A stretch of DNA of 64,000 nt from Paulownia fortunei (lineage: Eukaryota; Streptophyta; Magnoliopsida; Lamiales; Paulowniaceae), in NCBI GenBank assembly GCA_019321725.1, contig CM033118.1:18573815-18637814 (forward strand), written 5' to 3'. This document shows, in pieces, positions 1-9,656 of the stretch. The translations under genes and the position numbers were made by a program. Within the stretch, counting starts at the first letter, position 1, and every line of letters starts with the position of its first letter. Under the pieces are notes generated by a model, which saw nothing but the letters and a program-made list of their open reading frames with translations, ran no database searches and had not been told where the DNA came from.

Positions 1-416
1 AGAAATATTATCACAAAAGGTCATTGCCCTGTAACTTATGCCACTTCAAACCACCCCACCCCCCACTGTGGTTCCTCCAAGGACCCTAAAGATTACATGA
101 TACAGGGGAACAATGATGAAATGAGAACTAATTTTAAAAAGTCAGTTTGTACACAAGAATACAATTTTTCCTTTAGTACAGAGTTTTTCTGATCAAATCT
201 GGTATTCACATGGAGATATTTAGCGTGTATATTGACAAGCATAGAGCTTCAATTTCGAGAAGAATTAACACTTTCCACCACAATAAGACAATCTAGACTG
301 TTCGCACCAAGAAATACCATAATTACAGAAGAATTCCCTTAGTGATAATGAATTCATACACTGACATAAGTAACCATAACTATCCAAGAGGGTTAAAAAT
401 ACGAAACTTGAACTAT

Positions 417-626
417 TCAATGGTATTCAATTGGAAGAGAAAAATACCAGTCATTTTGTATGGCCTGGATCACAACATTATCAGATGGAGGCTGAAGCTT
501 TGATATAACAGCAGCATAGAGAAAACCCACAAACGAAAATGAGCCGATTATAAGAAAGAACCAACCCCAAAACACTCTCCCATTAGAAGCTACAAACTTC
601 GGAAGACCAAACATTTTCTCCAGCAT
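417..626 (-). CDS. Small membrane protein exon, probably PIG-Y-like (GPI-GlcNAc transferase subunit)
   Basis: The open frame encodes 69 residues with one strong hydrophobic segment at about residues 18-42 (GWFFLIIGSFSFVGFLYAAV). This is followed by SKLQPPSDN and AIQND. From memory, that order (membrane segment, FYAA-like turn, PPS, QND) resembles plant PIG-Y homologues, which help GPI-N-acetylglucosaminyltransferase start GPI-anchor synthesis in the ER. PIG-Y proteins have a second hydrophobic segment after the QND region. Here the frame stops 10 residues later without one. Either a donor at 447 (TG|GTATTT) joins an exon left of the window, or the copy is truncated. The exon probably starts at 636, after the acceptor TTTTATGCAG. 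The start Met at 626 is preceded by a three-codon upstream frame (ATG AAG TGA) ending one base before it. Membrane topology is visible; the family assignment is inference. Confidence 0.45.
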   Translation of the reverse strand: MLEKMFGLPKFVASNGRVFWGWFFLIIGSFSFVGFLYAAVISKLQPPSDNVVIQAIQNDWYFSLPIEYH

Positions 627-636
627 TTCACTTCAT

Positions 637-1400
637 CTGCATAAAAGAAGCATCTTTCAGTGATATAATTCTCTTGACATACATACCACTATTAAACAAT
701 TCAACTAAAAGGAATATCTACTCCATGAATTAAAGATCTGAAAGGTGTAAGAATCAAACACTAAAACCTATAGTGCCCTGAACATATGATATTTTTCATA
801 ATTCAGTTATATAAATCACTCATGTGAACTACTGTTCAGCATGACTAGAAACCAATGAACTCACAGAAATAATTTTATTCTATTTATGTGAAATATGAAC
901 AAATAAAAACTCAAAATAGCTTGAATAACAAAAAGACACTGGAATTTTCAGGCATTATATTTGACAACGCAATAAAAGACCAAGAATTTTTTAAAAGATA
1001 AAAGAAGTAAACTTAATAATGACATCGCATTGCTAGCTAACATAACTGCAAAACACAAACAGGAGAGAATTCATCTCCCTGATAATTACCAGAATCAATT
1101 TGAACATCAAATCCAAAAATGCACGAAAAACAGGATATGGGTTTCACAAAACCGAAGAAAGATCTCGTATTCAGAAGTTAAAAAAAGTAATTAATAGGGC
1201 TACGAGGAAAAAGTAAATGTATACCTTGAAGCTGAAAATGTGCACGAGACAGCCACCAGCAGAAGAGCTGCGCGGAGGGAGAGAGAGAGTGAATTGGACG
1301 ACACTGGTGGCGGTTGCGGGGGAGAGAAGGAGATAGCAGTCACTGCAACAGTGGCGGAAGAGGTAGAGAGGACCGGCGGCGGACGGTGGCGCGTGGCTTT
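637..1400 (-). other. 5' UTR exon and intron of the PIG-Y-like gene
   Basis: A good donor (CTTCAAG|GTATAC, intron starting at 1224) and the acceptor at 637-638 define a 588-bp intron in an untranslated leader. The upstream exon, from about 1225 to 1400, is GC-rich and pyrimidine-rich on the minus strand (CT repeats), as plant leaders and core promoters often are. A frame open across this exon meets TGA straight after the splice, so it does not extend the protein. The true transcription start is not visible. Confidence 0.4.
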
Positions 1401-1826
1401 GTTGCCTTGGCTAGGATTAAAATATGAACCGTCTTCTAAATCCACGGCCTTAATTATTTTGAGAAACGGGTAACAGGGTCTAAAATGACTCGGACTCTCG
1501 AATGAATCCGGACCGGGTCTCGTTAAGAGAGCTGGGTCTAGTCTAATCCAGTGACTACTTTCTGGGTCTTGGTTGCCATACCCATTTGCGGCCCTGGACT
1601 CCTTTCCAAAATTATTTGGGCTTTACATGTTCTATTTTTCTTAAGAAAAGAAGTCTTCAGCCCAATAAGTAATAATGAAGTTGGGCTTTATTTTGATGGA
1701 AATAAAGGTTAAAAAAAACCTCCACTAAAAGATAGAATCTATGGGTACAAACGAATCGAGTCCAACTCCACATCATGCAAAACCACAATGAAGAATTTTG
1801 CCAGTAATTCTTATTATCAAGAAGGA

Positions 1827-2046
1827 GCCAGGGGTTGAATCGGACAATCGTAAATTTAATTTTTATGAAATGTAATTTTTATATATTTTATGATATTCAA
1901 AATTTAATCCTTTCAAATATTAAAATTACATTGATTTTTAGCCAGGGGTTGAATCGGACAATCGTAAATTTAATTTTTATGAAATGTAATTTTTATATAT
2001 TTTATGATATTCAAAATTTAATCCTTTCAAATATTAAAATTACATT
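1827..2046. repeat. 114-bp tandem duplication, two near-identical copies
   Basis: The sequence starting GCCAGGGGTTGAATCGGAC at 1827 begins again at 1941, and the copies stay almost identical to about 2046. The unit also holds TTTTATGAAATGTAA, whose reverse complement appears at 2043-2057, so the array can fold. A 100-residue frame crosses both copies only because 114 is divisible by three. Confidence 0.85.
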
Positions 2047-2117
2047 TCATAAAAATCAAGTATGTATTTCACCTCCACATCATTGTGTGCTTGCTACCAG
2101 GATTGATCATAGTGCGA

Positions 2118-2173
2118 TTTGTAATGTTTTTTACTAAGTATCAAATTTGTAATGTTTTTTACTAAGTATCAAA
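2118..2173. repeat. 28-bp tandem duplication
   Basis: Two identical 28-bp units, each containing GTAATGTTTTTTACTAAG, lie head to tail just after the 114-bp duplication. Such a perfect short duplication is recent or slippage-derived. Confidence 0.85.
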
Positions 2174-2984
2174 TCTATTGCTATATACGATTTTGTTAAA
2201 AAATAATTTTCAAAGTAAAATCAAATATGCGATTTTAAATAGTAAAGAGAATACGATGAAGCAAAAACAATATATATATAGGTCATATATATCATATTTA
2301 TTCAATTTCAATAATGAGTTACATATACTATGGCTAAGTATACCAAGTTTTCCTTATCAAAAAAAGTATGCCAAGTTTTGTCAATTAAAGATTATTACAT
2401 GAAATTTATTTTCACTAATACCACCACCAATATTTTTTTTTACATACATATACATTTTAAATATGATATTATCTCTGCAAACTTAATTTTTCATCCACTA
2501 TTTTTTAAAAAATATTAACCACTAAATATAGAAAGGACAAACAAATTAATTAACATTCCAATACTACAACATCAAAAATTAATTTCAACTGATATAACTT
2601 ACTGGCTTAAGTAAATCAACTAAGTATATAAATTTAGAAGCGGTGGGATATGGTTTGAATAAATTGCAAATCACCACCAAATTTCAGTGCAATTTTGATT
2701 TAAACTTTTTAATCACAATTTATATAACAAATCAACCACATTAATGCTTTGTAATAATTGAGACAATTTTAAAATTTTTATGATTAATCTTACTACACTT
2801 GCATGTGTTAATCACTTAGTAGGGGGCTACCTTTCCAATCTTTTCAATGGTGGCTAAATAAATGGGAGGCCACCTTTTTTTCTTTTCTTTCTTTTATTTT
2901 TTTATAATTTAAATGTCCACCACACTTTATTTGATTAATTTTGAAAGTAGACGGTCTTCTCTTTAATTCAACTACCAGGTAAAT
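2174..2984. other. AT-rich intergenic DNA
   Basis: Short ORFs here are composed mostly of Asn, Ile, Lys and Phe codons, as expected from AT-rich DNA. A pyrimidine tract lies near 2875-2900. No gene or recognisable element seen. Confidence 0.5.
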
Positions 2985-3165
2985 ACTAGCGTGACAATAG
3001 TTTATACACACTTAGAGTGGACATTCAGCGATAACTCTTATTATGACATAGTTGTTCATCCCACGTGGGGCTCAAAAACGGAACTCAAATGCTCACCCAC
3101 CAACCAACGAACACACCCACAAAAGGCCCAAAATGCTTAATGGGAAATCGAACTTATGATCGTCA
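2985..3165. repeat. Dispersed repeat, copy 1 (pair with 10985-11145), possibly a SINE
   Basis: The segment around GTTTATACACACTTAGAG, the later GCTCACCCACC and AAAATGCT matches 10985-11145 in the same order and spacing. Read on the minus strand it contains AAGTTCGATTTCCC, close to a pol III B-box, which suggests a tRNA-derived SINE. No clear A-box, tail or target duplication could be fixed. Confidence 0.45.
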
Positions 3166-3399
3166 AAAAAGGCCACCTCTTTAGTACTGTAGATGGAGGA
3201 TAGTGGGACTTGGCGGCATAAGATTTGATTTGGTCTTGAAAAAATTGCCTTTTATTGTTTCTAAGCAGTGCATGATCTGCTTTCCAAGGTCAACTTGGTT
3301 GGCTACTTGATAAAACTTTTGATGTTTGAATAATCAAATATTTCGGTTCAAGGAATATTGAGGTTGAGAGTTCATAATAAATCTATTAATTGATCGCAG

Positions 3400-4450
3400 T
3401 CGTATCCATTGATCACTGAATTTCTGAGGTCTGGACTTTACAAATGGGCTGGCGATGCACACAAATTCAAGAAAGATAAGCCATATACTGAACTTGTGAC
3501 ATCTCCAAACAACCCTGATGGATTATCAAGAGAAGCTGTGGTCAATCAAAATCAAGGAATACTGATACATGACTTAGCCATAAAACGTTTCGATCTGTAC
3601 CAAGCCGATGATGTAGTAACAATTGTGGAAATCCTTGGACCTTTTCTTTGTGATCTTGTGTGTTTGATAGCCCTGTTTGTAAACCTCATCCACTAAAAAA
3701 AATGTTGTGCAGCAACCTTTGCTGCTTGCAATCGACACAAAAATGGCATCCTCAGACTCCCAATGTTAGCATGATATTAATCCTACCAAATTAACTAGAA
3801 GGAGAATGATCTGAAAAATAGTTGATTCATTACAAATTTTCAGTTCACATCTTGCAGTTGGGCCCTCATTAAAGATCAGGAGATTGCAAAGAAAATGACT
3901 GAATTCATCGTCCTCAGCACCATTGGCGTGTCCAAAGAATCACAGCTTCGTGCAGCAAAGGTTTTACAAGTTATGATCGAATCCCACAAACACAGAGGCA
4001 ACTTCAAGGAAGGTGAAGCATTCTTTCAATATAGCTACAACCTCATGTCAAGGAGGTGGAAACAACTTAGAGATGCAGTTAACAAGAGCAAGCTCTTTAA
4101 ATTGCCCGACTTCCCCCCTGGAAAGTGCAACTTCAGTGGCCATACTTGTACATCAAAACCTGGTAAATTTCTTAACATTTTTTCTTCAAATTCTTTAACC
4201 TCTCAACCACTTGTTTTTTTGCCATTTTCCAGTTCCAATTACACCTCACTTTCTCCCTCTTGTAGCTTTCGCGTGGATGAAGTGTGAAGGTGAAGTAGAG
4301 GACTGCGAGAGCTTTCTTCATGATCACAAGATATTAACCAGAAGTGGGAAGCACTTTGGTGAGAGCGCGAAATACGTAAGAGTAAGTGTTCTGGCCGGTG
4401 ATGAAGTATTTGACCAATTTACAGAGAGATTTAGTGTTGGTTCTTCATAG
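3400..4450 (+). pseudogene. Tryptophan aminotransferase-related (TAA1/TAR) pseudogene
   Basis: TAA1/TAR enzymes make indole-3-pyruvate from tryptophan in auxin synthesis. Three exon-like blocks remain. Block 1 (from 3400, after acceptor GATCGCAG) reads [20 protein letters not shown] and [11 protein letters not shown], family hallmarks, through GILIHDLA. Block 2 (3858-4162) starts WALIKDQEIAKKM and contains STIGVSKESQLRAAKVL. Block 3 (4266-4450) contains FAWMKCEGEVEDCESFL and HKILTRSGKHFG and ends at TAG. The last intron (4163-4265) has intact splice sites and frame. After HDLA the sequence stops resembling the family, and about 35 codons that should hold the PLP-binding lysine (SKxTGHAGSRIG type) are missing. 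The N-terminal exons are also missing; a dispersed repeat sits there instead. The copy cannot encode an active aminotransferase. It was probably broken fairly recently, because the 3' part is clean. Confidence 0.8.
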
Positions 4451-5051
4451 TCCAGGAGATGGTTCTTTTTGTGCTGATCTTTGCAAGATCTCTATGTAAT
4501 TTCTACAAATTGTAAACATGTCAGGAAATCATCTGCAGTACAATGCTTCGTATGATCTGTTTATACTACACAAATCAGGTAGAACCTTTAGTTCTTGGTT
4601 AGTTGATCATGGGGTAGATCAAGATCTTGTTACATAGAGTAGAGCAAACTTGAAATTCTCGGAAAAATGGAAGAATGTTTAGAAAGAGTGGTTCTTTTAC
4701 CAGAAGCAGAAAGTAAGAATATGAAGGACCAATCCTTTCCATTGGAAGAATGGAAGGCATTGGTAAATCTCAATCGATTTAGATATTAAGTATACAAACA
4801 AAATCCCACGATTAGTTAAAAATGAAAATGCTTATGGGTTTAAAAATGTGGACAATATCTTCATTGATATAAGGCATTTTGGGTGAATACCAAGAGCAAA
4901 ATAATGAGGATTTAGGCGTAAAGTAGATAATATCATATTAATATGGAGATAGGTGGTATCAACGGCCTCCTAATATTAAATTTGATCGTACTTAATTAAT
5001 TATATGATAAGTACAATACGATTGATGACTCTTTTTTAAGCATATCTAAAT
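4451..5051. other. Flank downstream of the TAR pseudogene
   Basis: AT-rich DNA that probably includes the old 3' UTR. No gene or element seen. Confidence 0.4.
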
Positions 5052-5149
5052 CACACTATAAATAAAAGTAAGTGGTGGTAATATTATACTACACTCAATC
5101 ACACGATAAATAAAAGTAAGCAAAGTGGTAATATCATGCTATACTCAAT
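5052..5149. repeat. 48-bp tandem duplication
   Basis: CACACTATAAATAAAAGTAA begins at 5052, and the same sequence with a few changes (CACACGATAAATAAAAG) begins at 5100. Both units end in TATACTCAAT-like sequence. Confidence 0.75.
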
Positions 5150-5219
5150 ATATTATCCACCAAATGCTTAAATAACAAACAAATAATAATATACATCAAG
5201 TGTAGAATTTGAAAAGAAA

Positions 5220-5435
5220 TCTACATCCACACTGTATATAAATATACAACACTATGTGTAACAAGCAACATCCACACCCGATACACCTCACTAAATATAA
5301 TACCCGACAACATCCATACCCAATATACCATACAAGTGTAACATCTCCAAATATAATAACATCCATATCCAATATACCACAACAAGTGTAACATCTGATA
5401 TACCACACTAAGTATAACATTTGTGGATGTACACA
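5220..5435. repeat. Degenerate tandem repeats of about 43-50 bp
   Basis: The phrase AACATCCAYAYCCAATATAC recurs at about 5267, 5309 and 5352, interspersed with CAAGTGTAACATCT. Minus-strand ORFs here (rich in CYTCCGILDM-like residues) are simply the repeat translated. Confidence 0.7.
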
Positions 5436-5794
5436 AAGTGCAGATGTTCTCAGTGTAGCATGGCAAAGACCCTGTTTCGTCCCCTTTGTTTGCTGCTTTT
5501 TTTTTTTTTTTAATTTAGAACAACATGATTTTGCTTTAGCTCCAATTTAAGTCTTAATCACATTTTGAGTTGATCTGATCATTTCAATTGAGCCTCATTT
5601 CCATCACTAGACATAACAGTGATTCTGAGTTTAATAAATAAATAAATTAACAAAAAAGAAATCATACAAATTAAATTTTATTATCATTGAACCCTGGGAT
5701 TAGAAAACTCTAATAACAAGTCTTTACACACACTAAACGTACTGATCAAACCAACATGACGGGCCCGGGCCCAATGAATTGGCCCACTTCCCAG

Positions 5795-6235
5795 TCAAGG
5801 TCGCATTACAACTTGGATCTTTTGGCCCGCCTCCCGCGCCTTTTGGCCCATATGACCCGCCGTGTCGTCCACGCGCTGCCTTCCGTGCTCGAGCTGCTCC
5901 GGCAAGCTGCCCCTCATCCTCCTAAAGTAATTGATGATCCATGAAAGCGAGGACAGCGCAGTGATGCCGAAAGCTCCGGAAGTCAAGAACCCGGTGACGG
6001 CGAGTGCAATGGTGAGGGCGGCGGGGACTAAAATGGGGCTGAAGATAACGAACAGTGGGGTGGCGACGGCGAGGCCGATGAGGGATCCGGTGAGAGTGAG
6101 GCCGGCGAGGCAGAGAAGGATGCCGCCGACGGGGAAGAGAGTGACGACGGCCAGTACTTGGGAGGTGGAGGGGACCTTTTCGGAGAGGTAGCTCTTGATG
6201 GCGTCGGTGGGGCGCTGCTGGTGTTGCACTGCCAT
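5795..6235 (-). CDS. Oleosin, short (L) form, 146 aa
   Basis: Oleosins coat seed oil bodies: a long hydrophobic hairpin enters the triacylglycerol core and keeps droplets from merging. The protein has a short polar N-terminus (residues 1-27), an uninterrupted hydrophobic stretch at about 28-101, and an amphipathic C-terminus. The proline knot is exact: P60, S66-P67, P71 ([12 protein letters not shown], pattern PX5SPX3P). The C-terminus ([13 protein letters not shown]) shows no obvious H-form insertion, and 146 residues fits a 15-kDa-class oleosin. The Met at 6235 is chosen because it has a good context (CCCCATGGC) and a normal N-terminus ([17 protein letters not shown]). The frame stays open to a Met at 6352, but that extension is polar, unlike the family, and overlaps promoter motifs. 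It is a single exon. Closest remembered relatives are sesame-type oleosins. Confidence 0.93.
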   Translation of the reverse strand: MAVQHQQRPTDAIKSYLSEKVPSTSQVLAVVTLFPVGGILLCLAGLTLTGSLIGLAVATPLFVIFSPILVPAALTIALAVTGFLTSGAFGITALSSLSWIINYFRRMRGSLPEQLEHGRQRVDDTAGHMGQKAREAGQKIQVVMRP

Positions 6236-6299
6236 GGGGACGGTGGTTGGTCGGTGGCTTTGGCGTCTGAAATGAGCAGAAGAGAGTGATGAATTTGGA

Positions 6300-6353
6300 C
6301 ACGTGGAATTATGGGGTGACATGTTTGAGTTGGGAAGCATGCAGGTTTGCATG
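6300..6353 (-). promoter_or_regulatory. Seed-type promoter motifs upstream of the oleosin
   Basis: A palindromic G-box/ABRE core CACGTG lies at 6300-6305. Two RY elements (CATGCA on one strand or the other) lie at 6338-6343 and 6348-6353. Known biology: RY motifs bind B3 factors (ABI3, FUS3, LEC2) and ABREs bind bZIPs, together driving seed-maturation genes such as oleosins. They lie only 65-118 bp upstream of the chosen ATG, so the leader must be short. No clear TATA box was found between them and the ATG. Confidence 0.65.
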
Positions 6354-6360
6354 AAAAATC

Positions 6361-6840
6361 TTATCCTTTTAGGACAATGGCCTAAGTACTTAATTAACCT
6401 TAAATTCTAGTTTAAATTCCATTTAAATAAATTGAATATGATTAAATAGTTGGGACATATGTTCAATTTATGGTTTTATTTTCAATATTTCATTTGTACA
6501 TATTACTCGATATGAAATCTTATATTAAGATTGAAAATCTATTAGGCGAGGCAAGTAAGAGTAAGAAGCAAATGGTTATTTTATATATAGTTATATTATT
6601 ATTTTTAAAAATAGTAATAAAAAAATAATATTGTCCTATTATTACTTTAAATGAAAAAATGTTTTTTATAAAAAAAATTTATCTGAGATTTTAATTAAGT
6701 AATAATAAAAAAAAATACAGAAGCGACGAAATTTACGATAAAAAATATATTATGGAAAGAGTATACTTTAAAGGGATTAGTGTAATTACAACTTATTATG
6801 TGAGAGATTTTTTTTTAAATATTAAATAAAGAGATAAGAC
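6361..6840. other. AT-rich DNA between the oleosin and an hAT element
   Basis: Very AT-rich with poly-A and poly-T tracts. No gene seen. The 8-bp target copy (6833-6840) of the next element closes it. Confidence 0.5.
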
Positions 6841-7904
6841 TAGACCCGACCCGTGATCGGACCGTGGTCAACGGGTCAGAATCCGTTGACCACGGTTCAC
6901 AGGTTCGACCCGTGAACCGGATCGTGAGTACACGGATCGGTTACGATTTTATAGAACCGGAAACCGTCGGGTTGGACTCGGCGGTTCCACGGGCCGGAAT
7001 CGTCGGGCCCGACCTGGCGATTTTTTAATTTTTTTAATTTTTTAACAAAAATTGTATAAAGTGTGAGATAGAGATTTTGAATCCATGACCTCCAAGTTAT
7101 TAACTGAACACTCTAACCAATTGAATTAATAGATCATATGTTTATAATTTTGAATAAGTGCATAAATAAGTCTCATAATTTATTTTTTTCGTTTTTTTCG
7201 GCTCAAATTGTTTGTCTTATTTCTGAAAATCAATATAATTGGTGTTGTGTCCCTCTTTAAATTTAATTAATTAGTTGCAATAAGTTATAAATCAAGTCCT
7301 ATATTTAAACATTATATATTTCATCTTAATAATAAGTAAAGTTTTGAAAATTATCTAATGATGCTACTTTACAATTATCTTAATATCAAGTAAATGATGC
7401 TACTTTATAATATCTAGTTTTTATTTCTCAATTTCTCATTTAGTATTATTAAATTATTGTAATGTTGCATCGATTTTATATGATAACATTAACTCCAAAA
7501 ATCAAAATTTAGTAAATTGTATTTTATCAATGCAGTATAAATGAAAAAATTATTTTTTAGAAATTTCATAAATTAATTTAGTCACTTTTGTTTTTGACCA
7601 TATGCTTAAATTTTAGCTATTTTTTTTTTCAAATTTAAGTTAAATTTTTTTCATTAAGTTCAAAAATTAACAATATTTTTTGCAAATTTAAGTTCATTTT
7701 TTTTTTAAAAAATAAAATAAAATATAAGGGTCAGAACCGGAATCGGAACCGAAATCATAACCGTAATCGTAACCGGATCGGCGGTTCCGGAACCCGTACC
7801 GTAACCGGCCTTGACGGTTAAGATTAAGGGTCGGGATTTTATTGAACCATAAAATCGACGGTTCTGAACCGTAACCGGCGATTCCTGAACCGTGGTCAGG
7901 TCTA
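6841..7904. mobile_element. Non-autonomous hAT element, family 1 copy A (1,064 bp)
   Basis: The ends are TAGACCCGACCCGTG on the left and CCGTGGTCAGGTCTA on the right, imperfect inverted repeats. The flanks GATAAGAC (6833-6840) and AATAAGAC (7905-7912) form an 8-bp target duplication with one mismatch, diagnostic of the hAT superfamily. About 170 bp at each end are GC-rich and full of short AACCG/CCGGTT-type repeats, as expected for subterminal transposase-binding sites; the core is AT-rich. A perfect 13-bp hairpin (6862-6874 with 6883-6895) lies in the left end. No transposase ORF is present. The 31767-32860 element has the same ends and core. Confidence 0.88.
7063..7135 (-). other. tRNA-Ile-like module inside hAT copy A
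   Basis: On the minus strand this reads TTAATTCAATTGGTTAGAG (A-box region), TTAATAAC (anticodon loop, resembling CTAATAAC of tRNA-Ile AAU), then GGAGGTCATGGATTCAAA (variable loop and B-box region). The order and spacing are those of a tRNA body. The acceptor ends do not pair, so this is a tRNA-derived relic, not a working gene. Confidence 0.6.
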
Positions 7905-7912
7905 AATAAGAC

Positions 7913-9524
7913 GATAATATTTTAATTTTTAATAATTTTTTATATAATATATAAACTTACATAGATTTGAGGGACGATATTGCCCCCGGCCCCCTCTGTT
8001 AGAGCTGGGCCAAGAGTTGGGAGATCAACTTTAGTATGGGCTAATCTTAGCATTGGCCTTTCCCAAACAGTCCCCCCGACAACTTGTCATTCCAACAATG
8101 GAGGTGGCCCAGCAACATTGTCTGAGACCCCTACAAACCTAACTCAGGCCTCAGCTCGTAGGTTTGCAGGAAATTGACGTGTCCATAAACTAAAACAACC
8201 CACCCCACCTTACTCAATTTTTTTTTAAATAAATGTGTAAATTTGGTAAAAATATGTCTATTTTGAAAGGAGAGTGGAATACAATATAAAAATAAAATAA
8301 AATTTATGCTTGCCACACTTATCATTTTTGAATGATTCTTGAAATTTATTTCCCCATGTTTTTTTTTCTTTTTTTCTTTTTTAACACTGAGATGCGAATA
8401 TAATATATAAAGTAATCGCATATTTATCAAGTTCTTATAGTAATTTGTTTCACTAAGGGATTAAGAGTGAGGTTAGCGCGTATTGTATTCCAAAAGATCA
8501 AGTCCAATTTAAGTTAGGTCTACCTTCACCATACTCGATTTAAATTTAAATTCAACTCGACTTTAATATTCTATTTGAATTTTACTTCATTTGAAATCAT
8601 AATAATCTCAGCTTGAAAATCAGGGCTTATTGCCTTTGATTGATTTTCAAGTCTAAGAACTTGATCTTGTAGAATCCACAAATTAATACTTAATACCATG
8701 GTTTTCCAACAACTAAGTTCAAATATACATACATATATATATATATATATGTATATATATAATTCCTTTGAATGATTAATTAGGTTCATGTAATTGACAA
8801 TTATATATGCTTTTTTCCTTCATGAAAAATAAATTATTACAAGAAGAATAAGATATCCTTGGACTAGATCAGCACATACATTTTTCATAACCTTAAAAAT
8901 TAATTTCTGACTAAAATTGAAAAACTTTGAATTTACTAAAGTGCAGTGCTAAAGCCCTTAATCTTGCCCCTTTTGCTTTTTTGTACAACCACCCCCACCC
9001 CCACCCCCCCACCCAAAAAAAAAAAAAAGGTTGAATTAATGGTGATATAAAATCATGAGCACCATCATTGGTAATCATGCAAGAGAACCTCTTTTAGCTA
9101 ATACAACTCCATCATTAGATTTAGTCAACCAAGAATCTGAAAAAAAGAAGAGTGGTTATAAGTCAAATTGGCCCTTTTTCTTAAAACCCTATTCATGTGG
9201 CATCACTAGAACTTGTTAATTCTATTGAATGATGTTGGTATAATCTTGTTATCAATTGCAATATTGAGTCAATTTTCATCTTAATAAACTCCTCCTCACC
9301 CTCACCCCCACCTCCCACCCAAAAAAAAAAAATTAAAAATAATTTTCATAGTATAATTTATTCGGTTCAATTCGATTTATGTTACATATCATTCTTTTTA
9401 TTTGACAAGAAACTTCGGAGTTCGAACCTGCTCGTGGTAGTTTCATATCATTTCTGGCACTTAGATTTCAGTATAAAGAATATTTGGAGTTTTGATAATA
9501 GGCTCATTTAGCTACGCTCTTGTA
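7913..9524. other. Intergenic DNA with a GC-rich patch
   Basis: About 7980-8180 is much richer in G and C than its surroundings and is open for 65 codons, but I recognise no family in it. An (AT)n run lies at 8728-8760 and CCCCCACCC-type tracts with poly-A at about 8988-9015 and 9298-9330. No gene supported. Confidence 0.4.
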
Positions 9525-9656
9525 GATGTTATATCTGTAAATCAAGTATATACATTTTACTATATATTTATATACACTTACAGATACATACCTGTGGTGT
9601 GTGCAAAATATATGTTGAGATGCACATTCAGTGCACATCACCAGATATAACATGTC
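9525..9656. mobile_element. MITE-like element, copy 1 (pair with 55135-55255)
   Basis: Inverted ends AGATGTTATATCTG (left) and CAGATATAACATGTCT (right) bracket about 130 bp. The interior, read in reverse (GAATGTGCATCTCAACA then TTTTGCACACACC), matches the interior at 55135-55255, which also has inverted ends. The superfamily is not clear. Confidence 0.55.

Noticed and set aside
1835..2137. 100-aa ORF containing a repeated protein segment
   Set aside because: It is the 114-bp DNA duplication read in one frame; composition is that of AT-rich noncoding DNA.
5922..6302. 126-aa Pro/Arg/His-rich frame overlapping the oleosin
   Set aside because: Alternate frame of GC-rich oleosin codons; the oleosin frame has the exact proline knot.
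9425..9445. GAGTTCGAACC as a possible tRNA T-arm
   Set aside because: No acceptor stem, D-arm or anticodon arm can be drawn on either strand.
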